58,900 nt of DNA from Tissierellia bacterium. Its GTDB lineage: Bacteria; Bacillota; Clostridia; Tissierellales; Peptoniphilaceae. The position numbers and the translations under genes are program-made. Numbering within the stretch: the stretch's first letter is position 1; each line of letters begins with the position of its first letter. The stretch is taken from the NCBI GenBank assembly GCA_012728755.1, contig JAAYEL010000040.1, positions 1 through 58,900 of the forward strand, in the 5' to 3' direction. Positions 28,852 through 41,089 of this stretch are shown one piece after another. A model generated the notes under the pieces. That model did not search any database and had not been told where the DNA came from. It was given only the letters and a program-made list of their open reading frames with translations.

Positions 28852-29946
28852 ATGAGATTTACAATACACAAATCAGATTTAGTAAAATACATTGGTATAG
28901 CACAAAGAGCTATATCAAATAAATCAGCTATTCAAATACTAGACGGTATTGTTTTTGAAGCTGAAAATAATGAACTTATCCTATCTTCAACTGATTTAGA
29001 ATTATCTGTTAATACAAGAGTAGCTTGTGATGTTCAAGAAGAAGGTGCCATAGTATTAAATTCTGAAGTTATAGGAAATATCGTAAGAAAGATGCCAGAT
29101 GATTATATTACTTTTAATGGAAATTTAGATGGTATCAAAGTGGTTTGTCAAAACACAAGATTCGATCTTAAGGGACAAGATGCCATGGATTATCCATCAC
29201 TACCAGATCCTGTAGATGATGTCACTTTTACCATAAGTGCCAAGGACTTAAAAGAGGCTATTAGAGAGACTATTTTCGCTGCTGCGGTTGATGAGACCAT
29301 AATAGCTATCACAGGTATCCTATTTAGCCAAAAGAGCGATTCTATTGAATTTGTAGGCTTAGATGGACATAGGATGTCTGTTAAGAAATTTGGTTATAGA
29401 AATGATGAGCTTAGAAATACAATAGTTCCTAAAAGAGCATTAAATGAATTATCAAAGATTATTGATGAAGGTGAAGTAAATGTTACTATAGTTAAAGGAC
29501 ATATCATATTTTCTAATGAAAATACTAAGATGTATTCTAGAATTATAGATAAAAAATATATCGATTATGAAAAAATAGTAAGTACTCAACATAGTACTAA
29601 GTTAATCGTTAATAGAGATGATTTAGTAAATTCGCTTGAAAGAGCTAGTTTATTAGCTAGAGGTAATAGTACTAGTTTATCGAAATTCCAAATTGAAGAT
29701 GGAGTTATTAATATCCATTCAATTTCTGATTATGGTGAGCTAAATGAAGATGTAAGTTGTCAAAAGATAGGTGATGATTTATCCATTACTTTTAATAGTA
29801 GATACGTACTTGATGGATTAAAGGCTATATCGGATGACCAGGTGATTATCTATTTGAATAGTTCATTAAATCCTATGGTAATTCATCCTAAAAATGATGA
29901 GGAAAATTTCCTTTACTTAGTGCTACCAGTTAGGATGTCAAAATAA
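28852..29946 (+). CDS. dnaN: DNA polymerase III beta subunit (sliding clamp)
   Basis: DnaN is the ring-shaped clamp that keeps DNA polymerase on the template. The 364-residue product starts MRFTIHKSDLVKYIGIAQRAIS and ends in the typical LYLVLPVRMSK. The three repeated clamp domains cover the whole length. An AGGAG site sits 6 bp before the ATG, next to the AT-rich unwinding region. It is followed 9 bp later by the S4-domain gene. Confidence 0.97.
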   Translation: MRFTIHKSDLVKYIGIAQRAISNKSAIQILDGIVFEAENNELILSSTDLELSVNTRVACDVQEEGAIVLNSEVIGNIVRKMPDDYITFNGNLDGIKVVCQNTRFDLKGQDAMDYPSLPDPVDDVTFTISAKDLKEAIRETIFAAAVDETIIAITGILFSQKSDSIEFVGLDGHRMSVKKFGYRNDELRNTIVPKRALNELSKIIDEGEVNVTIVKGHIIFSNENTKMYSRIIDKKYIDYEKIVSTQHSTKLIVNRDDLVNSLERASLLARGNSTSLSKFQIEDGVINIHSISDYGELNEDVSCQKIGDDLSITFNSRYVLDGLKAISDDQVIIYLNSSLNPMVIHPKNDEENFLYLVLPVRMSK

Positions 29947-29955
29947 GGAGATAGT

Positions 29956-30174
29956 ATGGAAGATATTGTAGTAAAGATTGATACCGAATATATTAAATTG
30001 GATTCTCTACTAAAGCATGCTGGATTAGTTGATTCAGGTGGAGTTGCTAAAGAGATTATTCAAGGCGGTGAAGTCTTTGTAAATGGAGAGATTTGTTTAC
30101 AAAGAGGTAGAAAAATAAGAGCTAATGACAAGGTTGAGATTGGAGATTATTTGATAGAAGTCGAGGGCGAATAG
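29956..30174 (+). CDS. yaaA: S4-domain RNA-binding protein, YaaA/RlbA type
   Basis: The 72-residue product is a single S4 RNA-binding domain (EYIKLDSLLKHAGLVDSGG, then GGEVFVNGEICLQRGRKI). It is the small protein conserved between dnaN and recF in Firmicutes, linked in Bacillus to ribosome assembly. Its stop codon abuts the TTG start of recF. Confidence 0.94.
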   Translation: MEDIVVKIDTEYIKLDSLLKHAGLVDSGGVAKEIIQGGEVFVNGEICLQRGRKIRANDKVEIGDYLIEVEGE

Positions 30175-33217
<3,043 letters not shown>

Positions 33218-33225
33218 GAGAGAAT

Positions 33226-35676
33226 ATGACAGAAAATAGATTAGAACATTCAAATATAATATCAACTGATATTGAAAAGAAAATGAAATCTTCATATCTG
33301 GATTATTCGATGTCCGTTATCGTATCAAGGGCACTTCCAGATGTAAGAGATGGACTTAAACCAGTTCATCGTAGGATTTTATACGGTATGTCACTTTTAG
33401 GATTGACTCCGGATAAACCACATAGAAAATCAGCAAGATTAGTAGGGGACGTAATGGGTAGATTTCACCCACATGGGGACTCTGCTATTTATGAAGCTGT
33501 AGTTAGATTGGCGCAAGATTTTAATACAAGATATATGTTAGCTGATGGGCAAGGTAACTTTGGTTCTATCGATGGTGATGGAGCTGCAGCGATGCGTTAT
33601 ACCGAAGTTAAGATGACTAAATTAGCTCAAGAGATGCTTAGAGATATCAATAAAAATACTGTGGATTTCCAACCAAACTTTGATGAAGAAGAAGTTGAAC
33701 CAAAAGTATTACCTGCTAGATTTCCAAACTTATTAGTTAATGGTTCTGCCGGTATAGCCGTTGGTATGGCTACAAATATGGCACCACATAACTTAAGAGA
33801 AGTTATAGATGCTTGTATAGCTTATATGGATAATCCAGAAATTGATGTAAAGGGACTTATGAAGCATATTAAGGGTCCGGATTTCCCAACAGGCGCTTAT
33901 ATCATGGGTAAAGGTGAGATAGTTAATGCCTATACTACTGGTAGAGGTAAGATTAAGATGAGAGCTGTTGCGGGCATCGAAGAGGTTAAAAACAGAAGTA
34001 GGATAGTAATTACTGAATTGCCATATCAAGTGAATAAAGCAAATCTTATTATTAAGATTGCTGACTTAGTAAAAGAGAAGAAGATTGAAGGAATCTCAGA
34101 TATAAGAGATGAATCAAACATGCATGGTATCAGGGTTGTCATTGAATTAAGAAGAGATGCTAACTCTAATGTTATCCTTAATAGACTTTACAAATTAACT
34201 CAAATGCAAGCTACATTTGGTATCATTAATCTAGCTTTGGTTAATGGTGAACCAAAGGTATTACCACTTAAAGATCTAATTCATTATTATATTGAACATC
34301 AAAAAGAAGTAGTAACTAGAAGAACTCAATTTGATTTAGATAGGGCACTTGCAAGAGCTCATATCATCGAAGGGTTAAAGATAGCTTATAAAAATATCGA
34401 TGAGATAATAAAGATAATTAGAGCTAATTATGATGATAATACGATAAAGGCTGAGTTTACAAAGAGATATGGCTTAACAGATGTTCAAGGTCAAGCTATA
34501 TTAGATATGCAATTAAAGAGATTATCTGGACTTAATGTTGAAAAACTTGAAGAAGAGTATCAAGAATTACTTAAATTTATCGCAAGATGTAGAGATATTC
34601 TTGAAAATCCACAAGTATTATTAGATCTTATAAAAGAAGAGTTATTAGAATTAAAAGATAAGTACGGTGATGCTAGAAGAACTCAAATTAGACCAGATGA
34701 AGATGAGATTGATGTAGAAGATTTGATAGACGAAGAAGAAGTATTGATCACTCTTACTAGACAAGGCTATATTAAGAGACTTCCTGCAGATACTTATAAA
34801 GTTCAAAATAGAGGTGGCAAGGGCGTTATCGGACATACTACTAAGGATGACGATTTTGTTGAGAACCTATTTATTACTTCAACACATGACCAAATACTAT
34901 TCTTTACAAACCAAGGTAGAGTTTATAGTAAAAAGGCATATGAGATTCAAGAAGGCAGAAGACAAGCTAAAGGACAAGCTATTATTAATATCCTGCAATT
35001 AGAAAAAGGTGAAAAAGTCCAAGCAGTATTTCCTGTTAAACTTGATGATAGCATTGATTTAACTAAGATATCTGTAGTATTAGCTACTAGAAATGGTACT
35101 ATTAAGAAGATGTCTGCCGATAACTTTAAAAACATTAGGACAAATGGATTAAGAGCTATTACTTTGGTTGAAGGCGATGAGTTAATCGGAGCTAGATATA
35201 CTGGTGAAGATACACAAATTATGTTAGTAACTGCTAAGGGACAATCCATTATGTTTAACATGGATAGCATAAGATCAATTGGTAGGACGGCACAAGGTGT
35301 TAGAGGTATCAAGCTAAATGATGATGAATATGTTGTGTCTCTGGGTATAGTTGATGATAATAAATATCTATTAGTTATTTCTGAGATGGGATTTGGTAAA
35401 AAGACACTTCTAAACAACTATACAACTCAAGGTAGAGGCGGTAAAGGTGTTAAGACATATAAGATTACTAAGAAGACTGGAAATATCATTTCTGCTCATT
35501 TGGTAAACTTAGATGATGAAGTAATACTTATCTCAGTTAAGGGCGATGTTATCAGATTATCTTTAAGAGATATATCAACACAAGGTAGATCAACACAAGG
35601 TGTTAAACTTAAAGATGTTAAAAATGAAGATGATAAGATAGTAGCAGCATGCAAATACATTGAAGAAATGGAGTAA
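33226..35676 (+). CDS. gyrA: DNA gyrase subunit A
   Basis: GyrA carries the DNA-cleaving tyrosine and wraps DNA. The 816-residue product has the catalytic Tyr125 (AAMRYTE) and a C-terminal beta-pinwheel with the GyrA box QGRGGKGV (residues beginning near 734). The quinolone-resistance region reads HPHGDSAIYE, with Ser86 and Glu90, so the common resistance changes are absent. It lies 8 bp after gyrB and overlaps the ribosome-binding site of the downstream rsbV-like gene. Confidence 0.97.
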   Translation: MTENRLEHSNIISTDIEKKMKSSYLDYSMSVIVSRALPDVRDGLKPVHRRILYGMSLLGLTPDKPHRKSARLVGDVMGRFHPHGDSAIYEAVVRLAQDFNTRYMLADGQGNFGSIDGDGAAAMRYTEVKMTKLAQEMLRDINKNTVDFQPNFDEEEVEPKVLPARFPNLLVNGSAGIAVGMATNMAPHNLREVIDACIAYMDNPEIDVKGLMKHIKGPDFPTGAYIMGKGEIVNAYTTGRGKIKMRAVAGIEEVKNRSRIVITELPYQVNKANLIIKIADLVKEKKIEGISDIRDESNMHGIRVVIELRRDANSNVILNRLYKLTQMQATFGIINLALVNGEPKVLPLKDLIHYYIEHQKEVVTRRTQFDLDRALARAHIIEGLKIAYKNIDEIIKIIRANYDDNTIKAEFTKRYGLTDVQGQAILDMQLKRLSGLNVEKLEEEYQELLKFIARCRDILENPQVLLDLIKEELLELKDKYGDARRTQIRPDEDEIDVEDLIDEEEVLITLTRQGYIKRLPADTYKVQNRGGKGVIGHTTKDDDFVENLFITSTHDQILFFTNQGRVYSKKAYEIQEGRRQAKGQAIINILQLEKGEKVQAVFPVKLDDSIDLTKISVVLATRNGTIKKMSADNFKNIRTNGLRAITLVEGDELIGARYTGEDTQIMLVTAKGQSIMFNMDSIRSIGRTAQGVRGIKLNDDEYVVSLGIVDDNKYLLVISEMGFGKKTLLNNYTTQGRGGKGVKTYKITKKTGNIISAHLVNLDDEVILISVKGDVIRLSLRDISTQGRSTQGVKLKDVKNEDDKIVAACKYIEEME

Positions 35677-35683
35677 GAATAAT

Positions 35684-35989
35684 ATGTTCAATATTGATTT
35701 TCAAGAAAATGGAGAATTAGTAGTATCTTTGTCGGGTGATTTAGATATTAATACGGTGAAACAATTCCAAGATGAAGTTCTTAAAAATTATAGTCAGGTA
35801 GATAAAGATTTTGTATTCGACTTAAAAGACTTAGATTATATTGACTCTACTGGTTTAGGGGCTATCATTACAGTTTATAAAGAAGTAAATGATAAGGGAT
35901 ATAAACTTAGAGTAATAAATGCTAAGAAAAATGTAAGAAAACTTTTCTTCATTACAGAACTTGATAGTCTTTTTGAGATTGGAGAGTAA
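35684..35989 (+). CDS. STAS-domain anti-anti-sigma factor, RsbV/SpoIIAA-like
   Basis: RsbV-type proteins release a sigma factor by binding its anti-sigma factor when unphosphorylated. From ATG 35684 the product is 101 residues, a single STAS domain with the phosphorylatable serine in DSTGLG (Ser55). GGAG within the end of gyrA serves as ribosome-binding site, so the start depends on gyrA translation. It is followed 1 bp later by the RsbW-like gene. Confidence 0.88.
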   Translation: MFNIDFQENGELVVSLSGDLDINTVKQFQDEVLKNYSQVDKDFVFDLKDLDYIDSTGLGAIITVYKEVNDKGYKLRVINAKKNVRKLFFITELDSLFEIGE

Positions 35990-35990
35990 T

Positions 35991-36338
35991 ATGGAAAAAG
36001 TACTTATTAGGATACCAAGTAAACCTCAATATCTACAAGTTTTAAGGCTTACTACAGCTTCTTTAGCTAATAGAATGGGCTTTGATATTGATGATGTAGA
36101 AGACTTAAAAGTTTTAATTTCTGAGGTTGTTACTTATGTACTTCCTATCAATGATGAATTAGAAATAGTTTTTGAGATGGAAGAAGAGAAAATCACTATT
36201 AAAGTATTTGCTAATCAAGTGGGATATAGTGATGGTGAATTAGAACAAGAAATGAAGATGAAACAGCAAATTCTTTCATCTTTGGCTGATGATATTGTTT
36301 TTGAGGATAAATGCGTATCAATTATAATGAATAGATAG
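35991..36338 (+). CDS. degenerate RsbW/SpoIIAB-like anti-sigma factor
   Basis: The position between an RsbV-like and a SigB-like gene, and the segment DLKVLISEVVTYVL matching the N-box helix of RsbW and SpoIIAB, identify this 115-residue product as an anti-sigma factor relative. It differs from kinases: the N-box asparagine (E-x-x-x-N) is Tyr49, no DxGxG G1-box is visible, and it is about 30-45 residues shorter than RsbW. It may bind the sigma factor without ATP hydrolysis. An ATG at 35991 behind GGAGAG is chosen over an upstream alternative start inside the rsbV-like gene. Confidence 0.72.
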   Translation: MEKVLIRIPSKPQYLQVLRLTTASLANRMGFDIDDVEDLKVLISEVVTYVLPINDELEIVFEMEEEKITIKVFANQVGYSDGELEQEMKMKQQILSSLADDIVFEDKCVSIIMNR

Positions 36339-36346
36339 GAATTAGT

Positions 36347-37237
36347 ATGAGTATGAATAAAGATAATAGTGATATTAAAACAAAACAAATAAGTGATTTG
36401 TTCATTGAATTCACGGATCTTAGAGAAACTCAAGCTAATATTCAAGCTCAAATCAAAATGAATTATGATGAAGATTTGGAGAAAGAATTAAAACGTCTTA
36501 AAAATAGAATTAAATTAGTCAGAGATAGATTGATTGAACACCATTTATATATCGCTGAGATACTTTCAAAAAAGTATGTGAACAAAGGTATAGAATTTGA
36601 TGATTTATATCAGGTGGCTTCTCTGGGATTAATTTTTGCTATTGATAGATTTGATGTTTCTAAGGGTTATGAGTTTTCTAGTTATGCGACACCAACGATA
36701 GTCGGTGAGATTAAGAGATATTTTAGAGATAAAAGCTGGGTCATTAAGGTACCTAGACGTATTCAAGAACTATCTAAAAAAGTTAATATGGCAAGAGTTG
36801 AGCTATCACAAGAACTTCAGAAAAATCCTAGTATTGATGAGATTGCTGAGTATTTAGAGATATCTACTGAAGAGGTTATCGAAGTTATGGATGCTTCTCA
36901 AGTTTACTCTCCTCAATCTTTGGATAGAAGCCTTGATTCTCAAAATGATGATAAGGATGTAAGCTTTGGTGATTTATTAGGTTTTGAAGATAAAAATTAT
37001 GAGTCAATAGAGACTATGGATTTCATTAAAAATACTATGGATAAGCTTAAAGATATCGAAAAGAAGATTCTTGTTTATAGATATTTTGATAAGATGACTC
37101 AAATAGCGATTGCTACAGAATTAGGCGTTAGCCAAATGACTGTTTCTAGAATCGAAAAGAAAATCATTAAAAAGTTCAGACAAGAACTTGATATTATGAA
37201 CAAGGATTTGACTAGAGATTCAAGCGGTATTAATTAA
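36347..37237 (+). CDS. SigB/SigF-family RNA polymerase sigma factor
   Basis: The 296-residue product has sigma regions 2 (LIEHHLYIAEILSKKY, then DDLYQVASLGLIFAIDRFD), 3 (KVPRRIQELSKKV) and 4 (YFDKMTQIAIATELGVSQMTVSRIEKK, shown in part). The YQVASLGL motif and promoter-melting residues place it with stress or forespore sigma factors of group 3. An extra N-terminal helix of about 45 residues precedes region 2. It is the last of the rsbV-rsbW-sig trio downstream of gyrA. Sporulation genes are not seen, so a general stress role is more likely than SigF. Confidence 0.88.
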   Translation: MSMNKDNSDIKTKQISDLFIEFTDLRETQANIQAQIKMNYDEDLEKELKRLKNRIKLVRDRLIEHHLYIAEILSKKYVNKGIEFDDLYQVASLGLIFAIDRFDVSKGYEFSSYATPTIVGEIKRYFRDKSWVIKVPRRIQELSKKVNMARVELSQELQKNPSIDEIAEYLEISTEEVIEVMDASQVYSPQSLDRSLDSQNDDKDVSFGDLLGFEDKNYESIETMDFIKNTMDKLKDIEKKILVYRYFDKMTQIAIATELGVSQMTVSRIEKKIIKKFRQELDIMNKDLTRDSSGIN

Positions 37238-37260
37238 AATAAGTTTAAATATAAATATAT

Positions 37261-37285
37261 GTTTATTTAAAATTACATGGTGTAT
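37261..37285 (+). promoter_or_regulatory. candidate SigB-type promoter of the FMN reductase gene
   Basis: GTTTAT (37261-37266), 13 bp, GTGTAT (37280-37285). Each hexamer matches the SigB-type consensus (GTTTAA, GGGTAT) at five of six positions. The match is short and the site is untested. Confidence 0.3.
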
Positions 37286-37400
37286 ATTCTAGGTTGAGGA
37301 TGTGCCTCATTTAATTTTGCAAATTTTTTTGCCGGTTAAATTAGTTGTAGCCATTTTATTTAAAAAATAAAATTATTAGAAGAAAGAAAGAGGATTTAAT

Positions 37401-37952
37401 ATGAGCAAGAAAATTGGCATTTTAGTAGGAAGCTTAAGAAAAGATTCATTCAACAAGAAGGTAGCACAAGAAATCATTAACTTATTACCTGAAGGATTTG
37501 AAGGTGAATTTGTAGAAATTGGACAATTACCATTTTACAATGAAGATATTGACCAAGGTAATCCACCACAAGAATATGTAGATTTTAGAGAACAATTAGG
37601 TAAATATGATGGATTCTTATTCCAAACACCTGAATATAATAGATCAACTACAGGAGTTCTTAAAAACGCTTTAGACGTTGGTTCAAGACCTTACGGAGAA
37701 AGCAAATGGACTGGAAAACCAGCAGCAGTATTTAGTGCATCACCAGGTGCATATGGTGGATTTGGTGCTAACCATCATTTACGTCAAACATTATCATTCT
37801 TTGATATGCCAACAATGGGACAACCAGAAGTATATCTAGGATCTGTTATGGGTTCATTTGATGAAGAAGGAAATGTAAATGAAAGAACTAAAGGTTTCTT
37901 AAAAGCAGCAGCTGAAGCTCTTGCAGCACATGTTGAAAAAAACAGTAAGTAA
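37401..37952 (+). CDS. NADPH-dependent FMN reductase (azoreductase-like)
   Basis: This flavodoxin-fold enzyme reduces FMN or quinones with NAD(P)H. The 183-residue product starts MSKKIGILVGSLRKDSFNKK, with the FMN phosphate-binding loop GSLRKDSFN, and has FQTPEYNRSTTGVLKNALD, the hallmark of this family. It stands alone, with its own upstream region and terminator. Codon use is strongly biased (few rare codons), suggesting high expression. Confidence 0.92.
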   Translation: MSKKIGILVGSLRKDSFNKKVAQEIINLLPEGFEGEFVEIGQLPFYNEDIDQGNPPQEYVDFREQLGKYDGFLFQTPEYNRSTTGVLKNALDVGSRPYGESKWTGKPAAVFSASPGAYGGFGANHHLRQTLSFFDMPTMGQPEVYLGSVMGSFDEEGNVNERTKGFLKAAAEALAAHVEKNSK

Positions 37953-37973
37953 GAATTAATTACTACTAATTAG

Positions 37974-38006
37974 AAAAGGATGTATGATATTCGTACATCC
38001 TTTTAT
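37974..38006 (+). terminator. terminator of the FMN reductase gene
   Basis: AAAAGGATGTA (37974-37984), 9-nt loop, TACATCCTTTT (37994-38004), with a T-rich 3' end. Confidence 0.85.
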
Positions 38007-38084
38007 GTTACATAAAAATGAAGTTTTATAAAGTTTAGATGCGTTGATTTTGTGATTTTTGTGGAAAATATTGTTCAAATGCAT

Positions 38085-38206
38085 TATAATTAGATTTATT
38101 AGGGGAGTAGCTATAATTATATGGTCGTCAATACGGGAAACCCGGCCATATAGCCTTAAAGAGGAAGCAAGACCTAGTGGTTTTTACCATTGGGTCTTTT
38201 TTATTT
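38085..38206 (+). promoter_or_regulatory. yybP-ykoY manganese riboswitch with terminator platform
   Basis: After a TATAAT (38085-38090), the leader has the conserved riboswitch blocks in order: GGGGAGTAG (38102-38110), GTCGTCAATACG (about 38125-38136), CCCGGCC (about 38141-38147) and GCAAGACC (38167-38174). These match the Mn-sensing yybP-ykoY aptamer, including the one before Lactococcus yoaB. The 3' end AAGACC pairs with GGTCTT (38193-38198) followed by a T-run, giving an intrinsic terminator that aptamer folding would prevent. Confidence 0.88.
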
Positions 38207-38257
38207 AATTTAAAAGAAACCTTGGGTATTATTAGAAAAATGAATATGGAGGAAATT

Positions 38258-41005
38258 ATGAATTGGTATATGAATGATACAGATTCGGTGCTAAAAGAGT
38301 TAGATACTGATGTTAGCAAGGGTCTGTCAAGCCAAGAAGCTCAAGCTCGTATAGAAAAATATGGCGAAAACAAGCTTGAAGAAAAAAAGAAAAAACCATT
38401 TATTCAAAAGTTGGTTGAACAACTTCTTGATCCTATGGTAATCATTCTATTTGTAGCAGCTGTCTTATCTGCTATTACTGGCGATTGGGTTGAGATGATT
38501 ATTATCTTAGCGGTAGTTGCCCTTAATGCTACACTTAGTTTAATTCAAGAAGGAAAGGCTGAAAATTCAGTTGATGCACTTCAAAAGATGTCTGCACCTG
38601 ATGCTAAAGTTATCAGAGATGGGAAACTTACTACAGTTAAAGCAACACATTTAGTTCCTGGAGATGTGGTGAAGCTTGAGACTGGAGATATCGTGCCAGC
38701 TGATATGAGATTGATTGAAAGTTCAAACTTAAAGATTGATGAATCTTCACTTACGGGAGAATCAGTTCCAGTTGAAAAATATGCAGATGTAGTATTTGAT
38801 AAGGTGACAGAAATTGGTGATAGAACGAATTATGCACACTCTTCATCTATAGTTACTTATGGTAGATGTGAAGGTGTAGTTACTACAACAGGACATGATA
38901 CAGAAATCGGAAAGATTGCTACAAATATTCAAAATGTTGAAGCGGAACAAACACCACTTCAAATAAAGTTATCAAAGCTTTCTAAAATAATTGGTATATT
39001 GGTAGTTGCAGTATCTATTATAGTATTTATAGTTGGTTTATTAAGACCAGATATGACTTTAGTTGAAAGTTTAATGACTGCAGTTTCATTATCAGTAGCA
39101 GCTATTCCAGAAGGTATGGCAGCTGTAGTTACTATCGTATTATCTATTGGTATGAACAGAATGGCTGAGAAAAATGCCATAGTTAAAAAACTTTTAGCGG
39201 TAGAAACACTTGGTACTACTACAGTTATTTGTTCAGATAAGACTGGTACATTAACTCAAAATGAGATGACTGTTAAGAAGCTTTTCGTAAATGGAAAGAC
39301 TTTTGATGTTGATGGGGTTGGATATGATCCAAAAGGACATTTTGCTATAGATGGTCAAATAGTTGAAAACTCAAGCGATGAAGATCTTAAATTATTGGTT
39401 TCAGCAGCTAGCTTAAACAATGATGCAAAGATTACTAAAAATGGCGAAGAATACGGTATCGTTGGAGACCCTACTGAAGGAGCTCTAGTTACTGTAGCTG
39501 AAAAAGCAGGTCTTTCAAATGCTGATCTTAATGTTAAGTTCAAAAGAGTTGAAGAACTACCATTTGATTCAGATAGAAAGATGATGACGACATTTCACGA
39601 GAATTTTGTTGAAGGCAAGTATGTTGCGTTCACAAAAGGTGCTCCTGATATAATAATTGATAGATGTACACATATCTATGTTGATGGCAAGGCTGTGCCA
39701 CTTGATGCAGCGCAAAAGAAAAATATCTTAGATAAGAATACTGAATTTGCTAGACAAGCTCTTAGAGTTTTGGCTATCACTTATAGAGTTTATGATGAAT
39801 TGCCAAAGACACATGATTTTGAAGAAATAGAAAATAACATGGTTCTAATTGGTTTAACTGGTATGATAGACCCACCAAGAACTGAAGTTAGAGATGCTAT
39901 AAAAGAAACTAAGAGTGCTGGTATCACAACTATTATGATTACTGGTGACCACTTAGATACAGCATTAGCGATTGGTAAGGATTTAGGAATCGCTGAAAGT
40001 GATGACCAAGCTATCATGGGTAGAGAGCTTAATAATATGACTGCTGAACAAATCAGAGAGATTGTTAAGACTAAACGTGTATTTGCGAGAGTGTCACCTG
40101 AAAATAAGGTTCAATTAGTAACTGCACTTAAGGAAAATGGCGAGATTGCAGCGATGACTGGTGATGGTGTTAATGATGCACCAGCTATTAAGAAAGCAGA
40201 TATCGGTATAGCGATGGGTATCACTGGTACTGATGTTGCTAAAAATACTGCAGAAGTAATTCTTACAGATGATAACTTCGCCACTATAGTTGAAGCTGTT
40301 GAAGAAGGAAGAATTATTTACTCAAACATTAAGAAATTCGTTTCATTCCTATTATCATGTAACATTGGTGAGGTAATAGTTATGTTAGTGGCTATGATCG
40401 CTGGAGCTCCAGTGCCACTTACAGTTATCCAATTACTATGGTTAAACTTAGTTACTGACTCATTCCCAGCATTAGCGCTTGGAGTTGAAAAGGGCGAACC
40501 AGATATCATGCAAGAACCACCAAGAGATCCTAACGAAGGAATCATTGATGGTGAGATGAAATACAATATAATCGTTCAATCTATCGCTATAGGTATAGCT
40601 ACATTGGCAGCATTCTTTATAGGTTTGAGATTATTCGGATATGATTCATCTCTTGCAGAAAACGCAAGTGCTACACTATTAAGTGCTAATGAACATGCAT
40701 TAAATGGTGCTAGAACAATGGCATTTGTTACTCTAGTATTAGCTGAATTATTAAGAGCATTCTCAGCTAGATCATCTAGTCAAACAATACTTGAGATAGG
40801 TGTATTTACAAATATGACTCTTGTAAAATCATTCCTAATAGCATCAGCTCTTATGTTAATAGTAATCTATGTACCATTCTTAGAACCTGTATTTGATACA
40901 GTTTTCATGGGATTAAAACATTGGATTATTATCATACCTCTAGCTTTCATTCCATTTATAGCTGGAGAACTTCATAAGATATCAAAAAGAAAGAAAGCTT
41001 TATAA
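38258..41005 (+). CDS. P-type cation-transporting ATPase (Ca2+/Mn2+ type)
   Basis: This P2-type ATPase exports a divalent cation; the riboswitch upstream makes manganese the most likely substrate. ATG 38258 follows GGAGG (38248-38252) by 5 bp and gives 915 residues starting MNWYMNDTDSVLKELDTD; upstream in-frame starts would precede or contain the ribosome-binding site. It has DKTGTLT with phosphorylated Asp327, TGES, MTGDGVNDAPA and about ten membrane helices. TM4 reads PEGMAAVVT where Ca2+ pumps usually have PEGLPAVVT. It ends in a terminator. Confidence 0.93.
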   Translation: MNWYMNDTDSVLKELDTDVSKGLSSQEAQARIEKYGENKLEEKKKKPFIQKLVEQLLDPMVIILFVAAVLSAITGDWVEMIIILAVVALNATLSLIQEGKAENSVDALQKMSAPDAKVIRDGKLTTVKATHLVPGDVVKLETGDIVPADMRLIESSNLKIDESSLTGESVPVEKYADVVFDKVTEIGDRTNYAHSSSIVTYGRCEGVVTTTGHDTEIGKIATNIQNVEAEQTPLQIKLSKLSKIIGILVVAVSIIVFIVGLLRPDMTLVESLMTAVSLSVAAIPEGMAAVVTIVLSIGMNRMAEKNAIVKKLLAVETLGTTTVICSDKTGTLTQNEMTVKKLFVNGKTFDVDGVGYDPKGHFAIDGQIVENSSDEDLKLLVSAASLNNDAKITKNGEEYGIVGDPTEGALVTVAEKAGLSNADLNVKFKRVEELPFDSDRKMMTTFHENFVEGKYVAFTKGAPDIIIDRCTHIYVDGKAVPLDAAQKKNILDKNTEFARQALRVLAITYRVYDELPKTHDFEEIENNMVLIGLTGMIDPPRTEVRDAIKETKSAGITTIMITGDHLDTALAIGKDLGIAESDDQAIMGRELNNMTAEQIREIVKTKRVFARVSPENKVQLVTALKENGEIAAMTGDGVNDAPAIKKADIGIAMGITGTDVAKNTAEVILTDDNFATIVEAVEEGRIIYSNIKKFVSFLLSCNIGEVIVMLVAMIAGAPVPLTVIQLLWLNLVTDSFPALALGVEKGEPDIMQEPPRDPNEGIIDGEMKYNIIVQSIAIGIATLAAFFIGLRLFGYDSSLAENASATLLSANEHALNGARTMAFVTLVLAELLRAFSARSSSQTILEIGVFTNMTLVKSFLIASALMLIVIYVPFLEPVFDTVFMGLKHWIIIIPLAFIPFIAGELHKISKRKKAL

Positions 41006-41023
41006 AGCTAGATATAAGTAAAT

Positions 41024-41050
41024 GGGGCTGTTAAGACAGCCTCTTTTCTT
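41024..41050 (+). terminator. terminator of the P-type ATPase gene
   Basis: GGCTGT (41026-41031), loop TAAG, ACAGCC (41036-41041), then TCTTTTCTT. Confidence 0.8.
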
Positions 41051-41089
41051 ATATAATATGAGTTGTGATTAAATATAGAAGGAGAATTT

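Noticed and set aside
33226..35676. Quinolone-resistance changes in GyrA
   Set aside because: Ser86 and Glu90 are the ordinary susceptible residues of Gram-positive GyrA.
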